This document shows, piece by piece, positions 10,642 to 22,729 of a DNA stretch of 64,000 bases. Under the pieces are notes generated by a model that worked only from the letters and a program-made list of their open reading frames with translations, did no database searches and had not been told where the DNA came from. The DNA is from Rebecca billardiae RCC1528 (taxonomy: Eukaryota > Haptophyta), in contig OZ251224.1 of NCBI GenBank assembly GCA_965240325.2, positions 1,054,001-1,118,000 on the forward strand. Reading direction: 5' to 3'. The position numbers and the translations under genes are program-made. Each line of letters opens with the position of its first letter. Positions within the stretch are counted from its first letter, which is position 1.

Positions 10642-13532
10642 CTACACCCCACCCGCGCCTGACGCTCGTGGCTGGTGCAGCGGGCGCAGCAGCACGAGCG
10701 CGAGCACGGAGCCGGGCGCGCGCGCCTCGCCGCTCGCCTGCGCGGGCCCCCTGTGCAGCAGCTCCGTGTACGCCTGTGCAAACGCCTGCTGGATCTGGCT
10801 GATGCGGAAGCAGTTTCGGCCGACGTTGTTCTGCGGGCGCAGCGGGTCCTCGATATAGAGCGGGTCGAACCAGCACTTGTCCTCGCCGCCCGCCCACGGC
10901 CCCGCCTGCCCGCCCAGGTAGCCCGCGCGGCCGTGCACAGCAAGCTGCTGCTGCGGCGGCGTCGCGTACGGCAGCAGCGCGGCGTGCTGCAGCGCCACGC
11001 CCTGCGCGTAGTCGCCCGCCTCGCTCGCGGCGCGGCCGTGCTGTCTGTACGGCCGCTGCCCGCTCTGCTGCGGCACCGCCGCCGTCCAGTGGATCGGCGA
11101 GGATGGCGGCCTGGGCGCGCGATGTGGGGCGCGCGCCAGCGCGCGAACGAGCGTGAGCGTGTGGGCGCGCACCGCGCGCGCCGCCGCGCGCGCCGCCTCG
11201 GGTCTCCGCGCGCGCACCACGAGGCGTTGGGCTCGATGCGCGGCAGGAAGTGGCCCTCGCCGCGCACGCTCACGCCCATGTTCCGCGCCGAGAACTTGGA
11301 GCCGTAGAAGTCGAGGCACTTCGCGAGCAGCGCGCCGAGGTTGGGCCCGCGCCCAGGCCCGGACGTCAGGTCGGCCGCGCCCTCCGGGTGTGCGCGGCAC
11401 TCCTGCAGGAAGCGCGCCACGAGCAGCGCCAGCCCGTACGAGGACATGCCCCCCAGGTAGGGCTTGTCCAGGTGGCGCTCGGAGAGGAAGTGCTTGAGCA
11501 CGAGCACGAGCGCGGAGAACGCCGGGTGCGAGGAGCACAGCTCGTGCATCAGCGCGCGCGCGCTAAGGCCGTTGTGGTTGGCGCCTGCCGCGTGCGCACG
11601 GGGGCGCGCGGTGGCGGCCGGCGGTGCGCGCGGCCGTGTCAGGCGCGGGTGTGGTGCGCGCGCACACGCGGAGCGGCGGTGGGCGCGCGGGCGCGGCGCC
11701 GCGCGGCGCCGCGCGCACCCTCGAAAGAGATGTCCAGGCGGATGGGCGCCTCTGGGTCGAATGCAGAGCCCGCGGCCGCGCCGCCCGCGCCGACGCCGCC
11801 GCCTTCGGCCGCTGTGCCGCCCGCGCCGCCGCCGCCGCCGCCGGCCGCCGCGCCCGGCTCGGGCGTGGTGGCTCTGGCGAAGGCGCCGCGCCGCGTCTCG
11901 AACGAGATGATCGGCACGGCCGCGTCCACCGTGCGCACCGTGTCCGGCGCCACCCAGTCCTGCGAGAGCAGGCAGCGCGCGAGGTTTTGCTGCCACGTCT
12001 CCTTGATCGCGTTGCGCCCCTCGAGCACGCCCGCCGTCTCGGACATGGCGTGCGAGGCGCGCACGGGCGGCAGCGTGACGACGAGGTCGATGTCGGAGGC
12101 GGGGAGCTGCAGCGCGGTGCCGAACGAGCCGAACGCGTGCACCTGCGCGCGCGGCCACAGCTGCGCCGCGAGCGTGCGCACGCGACCGATCGCCGCGACG
12201 TGCCGCGGCCGCAGCGCGTGCGTCGCCGCCGCCGCCTCGGCGACAAAAGTCTCGACGTCCGAGTGCAGCGCGGTGTACATGCCCTCGACCGGCACCATCG
12301 TGGCGGCGGCGGCGGCGTTGGCGAGCACGGCGGCGGCGCTGGCGAGCTGCGCGGAGAGCAGGGCGAGGTGCGCGCCCGTCTCGTGTGCCGAGTCTGACGG
12401 CATCGGCCGCAGCACCGACGGCGGGATCGGCACGCCGTCCGGCCCGAGCGGCGCGAGCCCGCCCTCGGCCGCGTCCACGCCGCAGAGCCTGGAGAGCGTG
12501 AGCGTCATCGAGCGCAGCTGCGACTCGAGCCGGTTGCACGAGGAGCGGTAGAGCAGGTTCTCCTGGCGCAGCCGCGCGGCCTCGGCGATCGCGGCAGCGG
12601 CGGCGGCAGTGGCGGCCGAAGTCGCGGCGCGCGAGTCCTCCGCCACGGCCTCGGCGCGGAGCGCGCCGCCGCCGCCGCCGCCGCCGCGCGCCGCCGCCTC
12701 GTGCGCGCCGCTGCCCGCCGCGCCCGCGCCGCCGCCGCCCTCCGCGCTCACCTCCGCGATCGCCGGCGGCGGCGAGGGGCGCGCGGCCGCGCCGCCCCCA
12801 AACACGCCGCCGCCGCCGCCGCCAGCCGCGGGCGAGGGCGAAGTGGGAGCGGAGGCGTGCAGCAGCAGCGCGCCACCGGCCGCGCGACTCCCGCCGGCCG
12901 CGCCGCCGGCGCCGCCGCTGCCGACGCACATGGCTGCGGCCGCGGCGGAGGCGGGGCCGCCCCACCTGCTCAGACCCGCGCCGCCGCCGCCGCCGCCGCC
13001 GCAGCTCGCGCCCGGCGCGGAGGTGGGGTGCTGCTGCGGCGTGGACGGCGGCGACTCGGAGGGCGTGCGGCACGGCGTGTGCAGCAGCGCGTGCGCAGAC
13101 GCGAGCGCGTGCGATGCGGAGTGCAGCCCGACGCTCGGGGGGGCCGCGCGGCCGCCTCCGGCGCACGCGAGCGCATGCACGCCGCGCGCGCCCGCGCCGT
13201 CGGCGCCGCCGCCCTCGCCCATGCCGGCGGCGCCGTGCGCACCCGCGCCGCCCCGGTGCAGCGCGGCCGTCGGTGCGGACGGCCGGCGCGCGCGCAGCTT
13301 TGGGTTGGCGCCATCCGCGTCCGCGCTCTCCGCCTCCGCGCGCTCCGCGGGATCGAGCTGCGCACAGGCGGCGACGGCCGCGGCAACCGCCGCGCTCGGT
13401 ACGGCGCCGTCGCCCGCGCCGTCGCCCGCGCCCCGGCCCGGCAGTGTGCCGTGCGCGCCCGCCTCGCTGCCCTCCGCCTCGGCGACCGAGCCGAGCGACG
13501 GACCGCCTGCAACGGGCGAAGCGCATGCGACA

Positions 13533-13567
<35 letters not shown>

Positions 13568-16285
13568 GCACGCGCTGCCGCCAAGCTGCGCGGCGGCGCC
13601 GGCTGCGAGGCTGTCCGCCAGCGCGCGCGTGCGCGCCGCGCCGCCCAGCGCGCCGCCGCCCATGCCCGCCCACGCCGCGCGCAGCCCGGCCCCGTCCGCC
13701 ACGCCGCTCGGCCGCTGGCGCGCGCGCAACGCCACCGCCATCATGTCGAGGTCAAGGTCATCGGCCGCGGCGGTGCGCCTTGCGCCGGGAGCGCCACCGC
13801 CGCCGCCGGCGGGCGGCGCGCCATCGCGCGGCTCAGCCGAGCGCGGCGTGATCTCCGCGGTGTGCGCGCGCTGCAGCACGCCGCACGCGCCGCCCGCCGC
13901 GGCGGCGCGCGAGCGCGCGGGCGGCGACGGCGTGTGCGGAGCGTCGACCACGCACGCCGCCGCCCAGCCAGGCTGGGGCGGCGTGCCCGCGTGCGCGGCG
14001 GCGGTGCCTCTGTGCGCCGGCTGTGCCATCGGCTGCAGCGGCGGCGGTGCGGTCTGTGCGGACGGCGGCTGCGCGCGAGCGCCGCCGCCGCACGCGCCGC
14101 CACCCGCGCCGCCGCCAGCGCCGCCAGCGGCAGCGGCAGCGGCGGCAGGCGAGCGCGGCGCGCTCGGCCCGCCACCGCGCTCGGCGCCGCCCGAGCCCGC
14201 GGCCGCGAGGGTGGGCTGCTCCCGACCCGGCGGCGGCGGCGCGCGTGGCAGCGCCGCACACCCTTGCGCCTGCTGCGCGGCCGCGGCCGCGGCGACGGCG
14301 GCCTGCGAGCGCCCACCGGAGGACAGTGCGCGCGCGCGCGCACACTGGCCAGCGGCGGCGCCGAGCGGCGCGGCCGCGCCCGCCGCTGCGCCGTGCCGTG
14401 CGCACGCCGCGCCGGCCGCCGCCGCCGCCTCCGCCACTCCAGACTCGTCATCGCACGCGGTGGCGCGCGTGCGCCCGACCGCATCAGACGGCTGCTGCTG
14501 CTGCGGCGGCGGCGGCGGCTGCTGCTGCTGCGAGTGCGACGGCAGCGCTGGCTGCGGCCGCGCGCTCTCGCGCATCACGCGCTCAGCAGCGTCGGACGCG
14601 GCGCGCGGCCGGCGCGGCGGCGCGGGTGAGACGGTGGCGGAGGGCACACGCGAGGAGGCAGCGGTCGCTGCCTTGCCGTGCGGCGCGGGCGCGGGCGGCG
14701 CGCGCGGCGAGCAGCCCGCGGCCGCGGCGCCGCGCTCTGCCGGCCCGCTGCCCCCGCTGCTCCCCGGTGCAGCGCGCGTGGCTGCGGGCGCGGGCGCGGC
14801 CGCCGCGGCCGCGCGCGGCGCGGCGCGCGCGCGCGGCGCGGCAGCGGCCGCGGCCACAGCCGCCGCGCCGAGCGCGCCGCCCTGCGCGCCCGCATCGGTG
14901 CCTGAGGAGGCGGAGCGCTGCGCGGCCGGCGGCAGCGGCGGCGGCGCGCCGAGCGACGCGCTCCCTGCCGGCCCGCGCGACTGCTGCGCGGGCGACGAGG
15001 GCACGGAGCGCGGGCGCACCTCCGGAGCATCGGGCGCAGCGCTCGGCGCGGCGGCGGGGTCTGCGCGCGCGCGCGCCGACGCCGCCGACGCCGCCGGCGC
15101 CGGCAGCGGAGCGCCCGCCGGAGCGCGCGGCGGCGTAGCTGCGGCCGGCGCGGCGGCGGCGGCCGGCGCCGCGGCGGGCGCGCCGTCGGCGGGAGGCTGC
15201 GCCGCCGCGGCCACCCCGGGCGCGCTGGCGCCGTCGGCGCCTCCGCCACCGGCCGCGCCGCGCGCCGCGCGCCGCTCGGGCGCGCGCACCGTGGCGCCGC
15301 GCGCGCGCGCGCGCTCTGGCGCGGCCGCAGCCAAGGGCGCGCTCGGCGGCGGCGGCGGCGGCGCGCTGCCGGCCGTGCGCGCCCGCCCCCGCCGCTTCCG
15401 CGCCCCGCCGCCGCCCGCGCCCGCCTCCTCCGCCTCGACGAGCTCGGCAGCGGCCGCGCTCGCCGCTCGCTCCGCCAGCTCCGACCCGACCGCGCGCGCC
15501 ACCGCGTCAGCAAGCGTGTCTGCACGCGGCAGCGGCGAGAGGAAGAGAGACTCGACAAAGGCCTCGACGCAGCCGGCGGGCACCGCCGGCGCGCTCGCCG
15601 CGTCGGCAGCCGCCGTCGCCGCCGCCGCATCCGCGCCGCTGCCCACACCGCGCGCCTCGTCCGCGCTCGCCGCGCCTCGCAGCACGTCGGCCAGCGTCGT
15701 GTCGACAGGGGCGGCGTCGAGCAGGGCGGACGGCTGCTCAGCGCGCGCGACGCGGGCGGAGGGGGTGAGCGCGGGGGTCGCGCCGGCTGCGCCGCCGCCG
15801 CCGGCAGCCGTGTGCGCATCCGCGCTCCGCGAGCGCGCAGCCGCGCACGCCGCGCCGCCGTCCACACCGCCGGCGCGCGAGGCCCCTTCGCCCACGCCCC
15901 GCAGGCCGCCCAGGCAGAACGGCTCGTCAGCCGGCCGGCCGGGCCCCCAGCCACGGCCTTCGAGCAGCGTGGTGAGCTCGCTCAGGCGCTGCCAGTGCAG
16001 CCTCAGCGCCGCCTCCGTCGGCGCGCCGCCGCCGCCGCCGCCGCCGCCGCCATTGCACCCGTTCTGCCGCCGGGCGCCGCCACCGCCGCCGCCGCCGCCA
16101 CCGCCGCCGCCGCCGCCACCGCCGCCACCGCCGCCACCGCCGCCGCGCGCGCCGCCCTCCGCAATGTGCCACGCGCCCGCGCGCGTGCGCGTGCGCGCCT
16201 CGCGCGCGACGTGGGCGGCGACAAGCCGCGCGAGCGGCGCAGCGCCGCCCTTCGGCCCGCGCTCGGCGCTGTGGCTGCGGCCCTT

Positions 16286-16320
<35 letters not shown>

Positions 16321-17269
16321 TGCCGCCGCCACTGCCGCCGCCACTGCCGCCGCCGCCATGGCCGTTGGCAGTCGCGAGCGCGAGCGCGTCCGCGCGCGCG
16401 CAGTACGCGGTGGCCGTGTCGATGGCGTCGCGGTGGCGCGGCGGGATGACCGGCTCGACGGCGCCGCGCGCGCCGCCGCGCGCCGCGCGCGCCGCACGCC
16501 ACGCCGTGCGCAGCCTGCGCTCGAGCAGCGAGGCGAGCGTGCGGCCAAGGGACGCCCACTCGCCCCACACAAACCAGGGCGCGGCCGTCCACGCGCACTC
16601 GGGGTCGGGCGGCTTGGGCTCGGGGATGCGGAGGAAGCAGCCCGCCGAGAGCGTGTCCAGCGCGCCCACCAGCGCGCGCACGTCCGCCAGCAGCGCGCGC
16701 GAGAGCACCACCGTGTCCTGCGGCGCGCCGTCCGCGGTGCCAGAGGCGAGCAGCCGCACCGCGCCGCTCAGCAGCTCGTCCGCGGCGCGCACGCGCGCGC
16801 TGGTGCCGGTGAGCTCGAAGTCGGAGAGCGCGTCCCAGGTCCGGCTGCACCGCCACGTCTCGCCCGTCGCGTCGCCGCGCACCTCGGTGAACTGCGCGAG
16901 CGCCGTGCGTGCGCGCGTGTGGAAGAAGGCCGGGGCCGTGCTGCGGCCGCCGCGGCGCGCGGCCGCGCCGGCGGCCCCGCCGCGCGCGTCGCGGCCGACG
17001 CGCATGTCGAAGTCGGCCATCACCATGAAGGTGGACTGCCCGCGCCCCTCCGCCGCAGCCACCTTGTGCGCCATCTGCCGCAGCAGCTCTGCCCACGAGC
17101 GGTCGCGCGTCGCCATCGCCTCCTCGCGCGCGCTCACGGGCAGAGAGGCGAACCAGCGCAGGATGGCGCTGCGCTCGTCCGCACCAGAGCCCGCGCCGCC
17201 ACGCGCCGCCGGCCGACCAACGAAGGCCGGCAGATCTGGCGTCGGCTCGAAGGCGCGCATGGCCCGCAC
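10642..17269 (-). CDS. Very large TRF4/PAPD5-type non-canonical poly(A) polymerase
   Basis: Three exons are inferred: 17269-11719, 11584-11218 and 11110-10642, with introns of 134 and 107 bp, giving about 2,128 residues. The catalytic core is at the C-terminus. The nucleotidyltransferase signature is FGSFGT...SDIDLVV (first two carboxylates, near residue 1732). The third carboxylate is in RLDISF (near residue 1846). Next come a PAP central domain (LVLVLKHFLSERHLDKPYLG, SSYGLALLVARFLQ) and a PAP-associated segment (PLYIEDPL, NNVGRNCFRISQIQQAF). The intron after SFEG restores DISFEGANHNGL. TRF4-family enzymes add short 3' A tails to nuclear RNAs for surveillance. The first ~300 residues look ordered; about 1,400 Ala/Gly/Pro/Ser-rich residues follow, including a poly-Gly run at about nt 16076-16147. 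A Gly-rich insert splits the catalytic domain. The start is the first in-frame Met; unseen introns in the N-terminal half are possible. Confidence 0.85.
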
Positions 17270-17352
17270 CGCGCCTCCACGGGCGCCTTTGCCTGGCCCT
17301 CCGCTTGGCCAGCGTGGACCTGTCCGTTACCCACATACAATACTAAAACATA

Positions 17353-17404
17353 CAGTTTACTAAGAGTAAGAGTCTGAAGAGACGCACACAGCTCAGGCAG
17401 GCGA
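17353..17404 (+). repeat. Dispersed repeat A, copy 4
   Basis: The copy starts ACAGTTTACTAAGAGTAAGA and continues to GCTCAGGCAGGCGA. It carries a short insertion (TCTGAAGA) relative to the copies at 752 and 8259. It lies about 85 bp upstream of the poly(A) polymerase start. Confidence 0.7.
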
Positions 17405-18890
17405 CAGTACCGTCACTGTATTGTAGCTACATCACGACTATTAGACAGGGCACGATGGCGGGCTGGTGGCGCACGTTCTCCCCGCCCGCGGAGGGCAGCC
17501 GGCAGCCGCGGCTTTCTGGGGCGCAGTCGCGCAAGCACTGCTCTGGCGCCACCCATGACCGTCGCACACACGGCTGTTGGCGCAACCTGTCGGCTATATA
17601 TGGACCTCTCTGTCTCAGTCAGAGTGAGACTGAGAGCGAGCCCTCTTAAACTCTTTGCACTTGTCGAATGCCGTACTTATAAATTCCCCTTTATAACGAC
17701 GGGCTCCGGGTGATCAGACTGGCGGCCTGCGGTCACCGTAACGGCTAAGTAGTTGTAAGTTGAGCGGGCATGGTGTTCATGGTCACATGGTGTTGATTCC
17801 AGATTCGGCCATCTGCTGTGCTTTTGGACGCGCCGAGTGACGCGTTTGACGGCTTGGTCGTACGATGTGTGCATTATTCCTTAGTTATCCTCAGGGAACT
17901 GTAAGTCGTGGGCGGCCGGAGGGGCGGCAGGTGTCATTAGCCGTCCGAATGGACGCAGTGCGGCGGCAGTGCTTCCTCGGCCAAGTCGGCTGCCCAGGCT
18001 GGGACCCGTTTGCTCTAGACGACACCGGACGCACAGCAGCACTTCAGTGACGTCAATCGGGGGTGAGGGGTCAGATATGAATAATTATTATGCGACTTTC
18101 CTGCACTGTGGTCTGCATGGATCGGGCGTCGCTCTTCAGCCAGCCGCGCAGGGGTGGCCAAGATGTCGCACGGTGCCGCTGGGCGTAACCTGGGACTGGG
18201 GTAAACAGTGGACCGATTCTGCTAGGAGTAGCAGCGGACAGTACGGTCATCATCGCAGCGCATATTATCATCGTGACGATTTAATATATTCAGTGATAAC
18301 TGACGACTTATTCTGATCTGATATACAGATTGCAGGCTGCGCGCATGACGTCTACGCCTGGTACGCCTACGGTGCAGTGCAGGTCCGTCCCGCAGATTCT
18401 CGAACTACGGTCAGTGCAAGTAGCACTGCTGCACCGTACCCCGTAGGACGGGCCACGCGACGGGCAGCCTCATCAATACCTACCTCGTCAGTCCGGCGCC
18501 TCAGATGATGTCTCATATTATGGCCCGCGGTGCAGGGCGGAGCGCGCAGCGTGGAGCCCGCAGTGCGGGCCCTAACCACGTTTCAAAAAGATCTTTGATC
18601 AAAGAAAAAAGGGACGTGGCCGGGGCGATTTTCAGGGAGGTGGAGACCGAGTTTCGATTTTTTGAGACCGCATAGAGCGGGTTCATTCGGCGAGAAAAGG
18701 GCGCGCCCACGATATTCCCCAAGTAAAGTGCGATCTGGACGTGAGCCGGACGTGACTTTAGCGTAACGGTTCGTTACGAGCGAATCGTATTCGTCGTCCC
18801 GGATCGCGTGACGTCCGGACTGGGCCACTTCCGGATCGGAGGTGACGTGCCCCGCACGATGGCGGCGGATGGCGGACCAACCCCTGGCTG

Positions 18891-18952
18891 CGAGCGCGCC
18901 TGCACGTGCCTCCGGACCCGCCTCCCGCTTGCTGCTCACGCAGTCAGCTGCG
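18891..18952 (+). repeat. Repeat C, copy 2
   Basis: Matches the reverse complement of about 8599-8660, with the shared core GCGCGCCTGCACGTGCCTCC followed by a CCCGCTTGCT and CAGTCAGCTGCG segment. Small differences show that the two copies are diverged. Confidence 0.6.
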
Positions 18953-20609
18953 ACCGTGGCGCATGATCGCAGAAGCAGTGCCGGCAGTACGGCCTGCCGA
19001 TCAGCTAGTGCCGCGCCGTCGTGGCGCGCGCGGTAGTTGCGTTTGCAGCGCTCGCGCTCGGCGACGGCACGCGCGTGCGGCTCAGGTGTGTCGAATGCGG
19101 TCTCGTCGGCGCGCTTTCGCCTGCCACCTCGTGCACCCGTGCCGCCAGCTTCATCGTCTTCATGAGGACTGCTGCTGCTGCCGCCATCCGCTCTCCATCA
19201 CCCCGAGTGGCGAGTCGCGCGGCGCGCGCGGTAGCAGGGCGTACGGTCACTCTCACCCGTGCAACGGGTCAAGTGGCCAGAGTACGTCTGGTCGTTGGCT
19301 GGCACGGGCCGCAGCGCTAAAGCACCCTGCTGTCACACCCGACTCCTTCAGTACTCCGAGCTCCGCGGCACGACTCACTCGGCACGATCGCGGACGGGTC
19401 GGATCCGAGTTCGGAGTTGATCAGCCAGAGTTGGACATTTGGCAGCTAGTTGTCAGGCGGACGTCCGATTTGACCGGTGCCGGGTGCGGTCTCAGGTCCG
19501 CTGCTGTGATTGTGTGAAGCGTGAATGAGTCTCGCGGTCGCAGGCAGGGCGACGGTCGGACTAATTAATATATAGCTTCAGTCATCTCAGAACCGACTTC
19601 AACTGGCGAACTGCCACGACTACGGCGGAGAGCCGCGATTGCACGGCCACCGCGGGCCCCCAACTGCGTTGATTCTATGCAGAAAAGGACCGCGGGACGC
19701 GGTCATATGATGCGTCCACTCACAATAAATATATAACTGCGTGCGCTATCATTGGGTACCGTGCGACTGACGGACAGGCGACACTAGAGGCCTAGTCACA
19801 GTTAGTCGGAGTCGTACAGTAAGTGGTGAGCCTCCCGCCGAGGTCCGAGCCTAGCTAGTAGCTAGTAGCTGACGGCAGCAAGTTATTATACGATGCCTGA
19901 CTCGGGCGGCAGGGCAGCGTGTTAGTTCGTCCGAGTGAACAGACTCTCCGAAGTCCGAGACTGATTGTTCGCGCCAGGCGGCGCGGGGCGGCTCGTCCCG
20001 GGGCCGGGCGGCGCCGCGCCGCCGACGGCGGCGGCGACGGCCGCGGACCGCGTGTCATAATAGTCACCCCCGTACCTGCGCCGTGTGATAACGGAAGCCT
20101 AGCTAGCTAGTAGCTACGGTCCGTACAGGAAGTACAGTCCGAGTCAGACTCGTCAGTACCGCGCCTGGCTAAATAGTAAATAGCTACCCGGGGACGACGG
20201 GGAATAATATGCCGCTGAGGCTACGGTACCGTGACCGCTGTCTGTAGAGTGTAGAGCTCCTGTCTGATTCGGGCTGATTCGGCCTTCGGGCTATTATTGC
20301 CTATTCAATGCCTGATGATTCAGTACTGAGACTAGCCTTAGTTATTACGAGGCCGCCCTTGACGACGTGCCGATACCGACCGTCGGACGGCCTGACGAGG
20401 CGTTCGGGCCCTGTCTGCTACTGCCACTCCCGCCGATTGAGTGGAACTTAGAGTAGTAACTTAGACAGTGAGACTGCGCCTGCGGTCTACTCGGGAGACG
20501 CGGTGACCCGCGCCGTGAGCCCCCGGCTGACTCGGCACTCGGGCCGCTGCGGGCACTGACCGAGTGCGCTCTATATCGGCTGTGCCTGCTGGTCATGGTT
20601 GCCAGCTAG

Positions 20610-21241
20610 CTAGAGTGTTCTCTGATTCGACCCCGTCTTGCGGTAGGGCCCCGTTGACGCGTACAGGTATGCAGAGTGTGCATCGCCTCGCCAGCCTTGG
20701 TCGAGCGAATGGTGGAACTTGCTCCGAGTCATCGCCGTGCTTAACGTTGTGAATGTTTTGCGCGACTCGCCGAATTTGGTCGCGTTCATGAACTCCTTAC
20801 TGAAGGTTCCACTCTGCGCAAACCACTTCGTCGGCAGCTGGGCGATTGTCGGCGCCCTCAGGCCAATCTCGTGCGATGTTGTTGAGTACATCGGATGCTG
20901 CCGCTTGCGATCCACGTTGCGCCAAGCATCTGCGCGCGCAAAGTGGGACGGACGCAGCAGACGTGTGAGGATTGAATCAATGCGTACATGCCGCATCGCA
21001 CGTGCGCCATGCCACGGGGGCGCAGCCCGCTTCAGCACTCACCCTCATCCCTGAAGCGACCAGGCAGTACTGCGGATGGCAGCTGGATTACCGGGACGGT
21101 GAAGTTCGGGTTTGCGCAGCGAGCGGTTCCGATGGCAGGCAAGATCTCAAAGGTGCGCTGATCTGGGACCTTGCCACTAGGCACGAGCTGCATGTTGGGG
21201 TTCGCCTTGAGGTGCTCAAGCGCAGTCGCGGTGGTGAGCAT
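20610..21241 (-). CDS. PIERCE-family (C9orf116/C15orf65-like) flagellar microtubule inner protein
   Basis: Two exons, 21241-21043 and 20929-20610, flank a 113-bp intron with a GTGAGT donor and give 172 residues. Splicing joins LPGRFRDE to DAWRNVDRKRQHPMYSTTS, which recreates the family pattern: (P)xRF, then W, then YxTTSxxIGxRxPTxxxLPxxW, then FSxxF, then a terminal (T)xxxxSK(F/V)H motif. The visible signature residues are YSTTSHEIGLRAPTIAQLP, KWFAQSGTFSKEF and MTRSKFHHSLDQGW. Members of this family sit inside the doublet microtubules of motile cilia near the outer dynein arm docking site. The start at 21241 has a GCGCC context; an upstream in-frame Met at 21370 would only add residues without family similarity. 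A second flagellar gene (LRRC56-like) lies 1.5 kb away. Confidence 0.8.
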
Positions 21242-21784
21242 GGCGCTAGATCGAGACGCCCGATGGTCGAAACGATGGCGCCCACGAAACGAGTAACAGA
21301 AAATACGCCCCACAGCGGAGTGCTGCCCCGGCCGGCTGGAGTTGATCAAGAGTCGACGACACGAAGTCACGAACGAATGTCCTCGTCAGACTTCCAAAAC
21401 AACAAATCAGACCGCCGCCGACGTGAGTCTTTGCTAGTTGCTTAGTAGCGAAGCTTAGCAGTCGCCCGCCGACTGACAGCGTCGGCATGCGACAGCCGCC
21501 GCGGCAAGATTGAACTGAACATTCTCGGGGTGCCGTCCGGTGCGAGCAGTTGGCGCTGCCAGGCCTCCACGATCGAGCATGGAGTGGATAGACAGCACGA
21601 GCGACGGAGCGAGTACCGCGTTCCAGGCGTACTCGTTCGAGCCAGTCTCGCGTGCGAGTTCAGAGGGTCTGCGCGTTGCGCAGCAAAGCTGGCAAGGCTT
21701 TCACGCAGCCTTCGTCATGGGTTGGACGGGCGCTCCGAGGCCAGCGCGCCGGTGTCAGTCGTCGCCGCGTGCAGCTGCACGCGC
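21242..21784. other. GPx 3' region and PIERCE-like gene 5' region
   Basis: This 543-bp gap lies between two minus-strand genes. It should hold the 3' UTR of the selenoprotein GPx, and therefore a SECIS element, plus the promoter of the PIERCE-like gene. On the minus strand an ATGA starts at 21718 and is followed by a short hairpin (AAGGCT/AGCCTT arms) with an A-containing loop, but I cannot fold it into a full SECIS by eye. No additional gene is seen. Confidence 0.4.
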
Positions 21785-22531
21785 TTAGAGGAGCTTGGCA
21801 ATGTCCTCCTCAATCGAGAGAGGGGTTGTCGGCGGGCCATAGCGCTGCACGACCTTGCCTTCTTTGTCCACCAGGAACTTGCCAAAGTTCCATTTCTGCC
21901 GGGTTGGGGCCGTGGGGCGCAAGCGGCATGCAGAGACGAGCACGGTCAGTCGCTGCTGCCGCTGCCACGCGCGGGCGCACGCACGTGCTTTGCGGCATGC
22001 CCGCTTGGGCGGGGTTTGGGGCGCACGGCGGGCACGCACAATGTCCGACAGGAAGGGCGTGCCCGACTTGAGGAAGGCGTAGAGTGGGTGCGTGTTCGGA
22101 CCGTTCACGTCGATTTTTCCGAACACGGGGAATTTGACGCCATAGCCGCTGACAAACTTGCGGATCTCAGCCGCTGTGCCGGGCTCCTGACCGCCAAACT
22201 GGTTGCAGGGGAACGCGAGAACCTCGAAGCCACGCGGAGCCAACCGATCGTACATGTCGACCAGCTCCTTGTAGTTCGAGTCCGTCAAACCTCATTTCGA
22301 CGCCACGTTGACGATCAGGCTCACCTTTCCCTTGTACTTGCTGAGCGACACGTCCTGGTCAGTGTCAAGGTCGCGCGCATTGAAGTCGTATGCGCTCATC
22401 TTCACGGCATGCGAGCTCGAGTGGCGGCCAAGGATGCGCGCAGTCAGCGGCACTTGCGAGGAGAAGGCACGAACCGCGCCCATCTGCGCCGCGAGGACCG
22501 TCACTCGCGCGGCGAGCGACGACGCTGGCAT
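21785..22531 (-). CDS. Selenocysteine glutathione peroxidase (phospholipid hydroperoxide type)
   Basis: Two exons are inferred: 22531-22040 and 21895-21785, with a 144-bp intron, giving 200 residues including one selenocysteine. The in-frame TGA at 22294-22292 sits exactly at the catalytic position in NVASK-U-GLTDSNY. The rest of the catalytic set is intact: Gln in FPCNQFGGQE, and Trp and Asn in KWNFGKF. Family length, the monomeric-type loop pattern and the C-terminus PLSIEEDIAKLL all fit plant/algal GPx4-like enzymes that reduce lipid hydroperoxides. Splicing of SDI to KWNFGKF restores the usual spacing. About 44 residues precede the conserved MSAYDF start and include RAFSSQ; they look like a mitochondrial (or plastid) presequence, although a start at MSAYDF would make a cytosolic form. 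UGA decoding needs a SECIS downstream. Confidence 0.93.
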
Positions 22532-22729
22532 GGCAGCCGGGCGCCTGATGAATAAGACGCTCGAGCCGCCCCGGACTTGTGAAGTCCGGGAGGCTCCGGG
22601 TGGCATTTTTCTTTTCGATCGAGCAAGACAGCAAGTCGAGCAACGGCTCCTGGAGTTTCTATCGGGGGTGTGCGTTGCAGGGGGCGCAGCTGGCGAGCAA
22701 CCTGCGCCACGCTGTCCGTGCCGCCGGCG
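22532..22729. promoter_or_regulatory. Short divergent promoter between the GPx and LRRC56-like genes
   Basis: The two start codons are 198 bp apart and face away from each other, so both promoters and 5' leaders must fit here. No TATA-like motif is evident. Shared control is possible but is only inferred from spacing. Confidence 0.5.

Larger units (their letters stand above)
17270..20609. other. Gene-poor intergenic region of about 3.3 kb
   Basis: No gene can be supported. It contains one copy of repeat A (17353-17404), one of repeat C (18891-18952) and many short stretches of mixed composition with frequent stops in all frames. Open frames near 17455, 18906, 19005 and 20345 have no domain, splice continuity or codon bias like the flanking genes. 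Some RNA gene could be hidden here, but no tRNA, rRNA or U6-like signature was recognised. Confidence 0.5.

Noticed and set aside
12609-17363. A 1,584-codon open frame on the plus strand opposite the poly(A) polymerase gene
   Set aside because: It is Pro/Ala/Arg-rich low complexity, the mirror of Gly/Ala-rich codons on the coding strand. In DNA with very few A/T bases, stops are rare in every frame. No domain is present.
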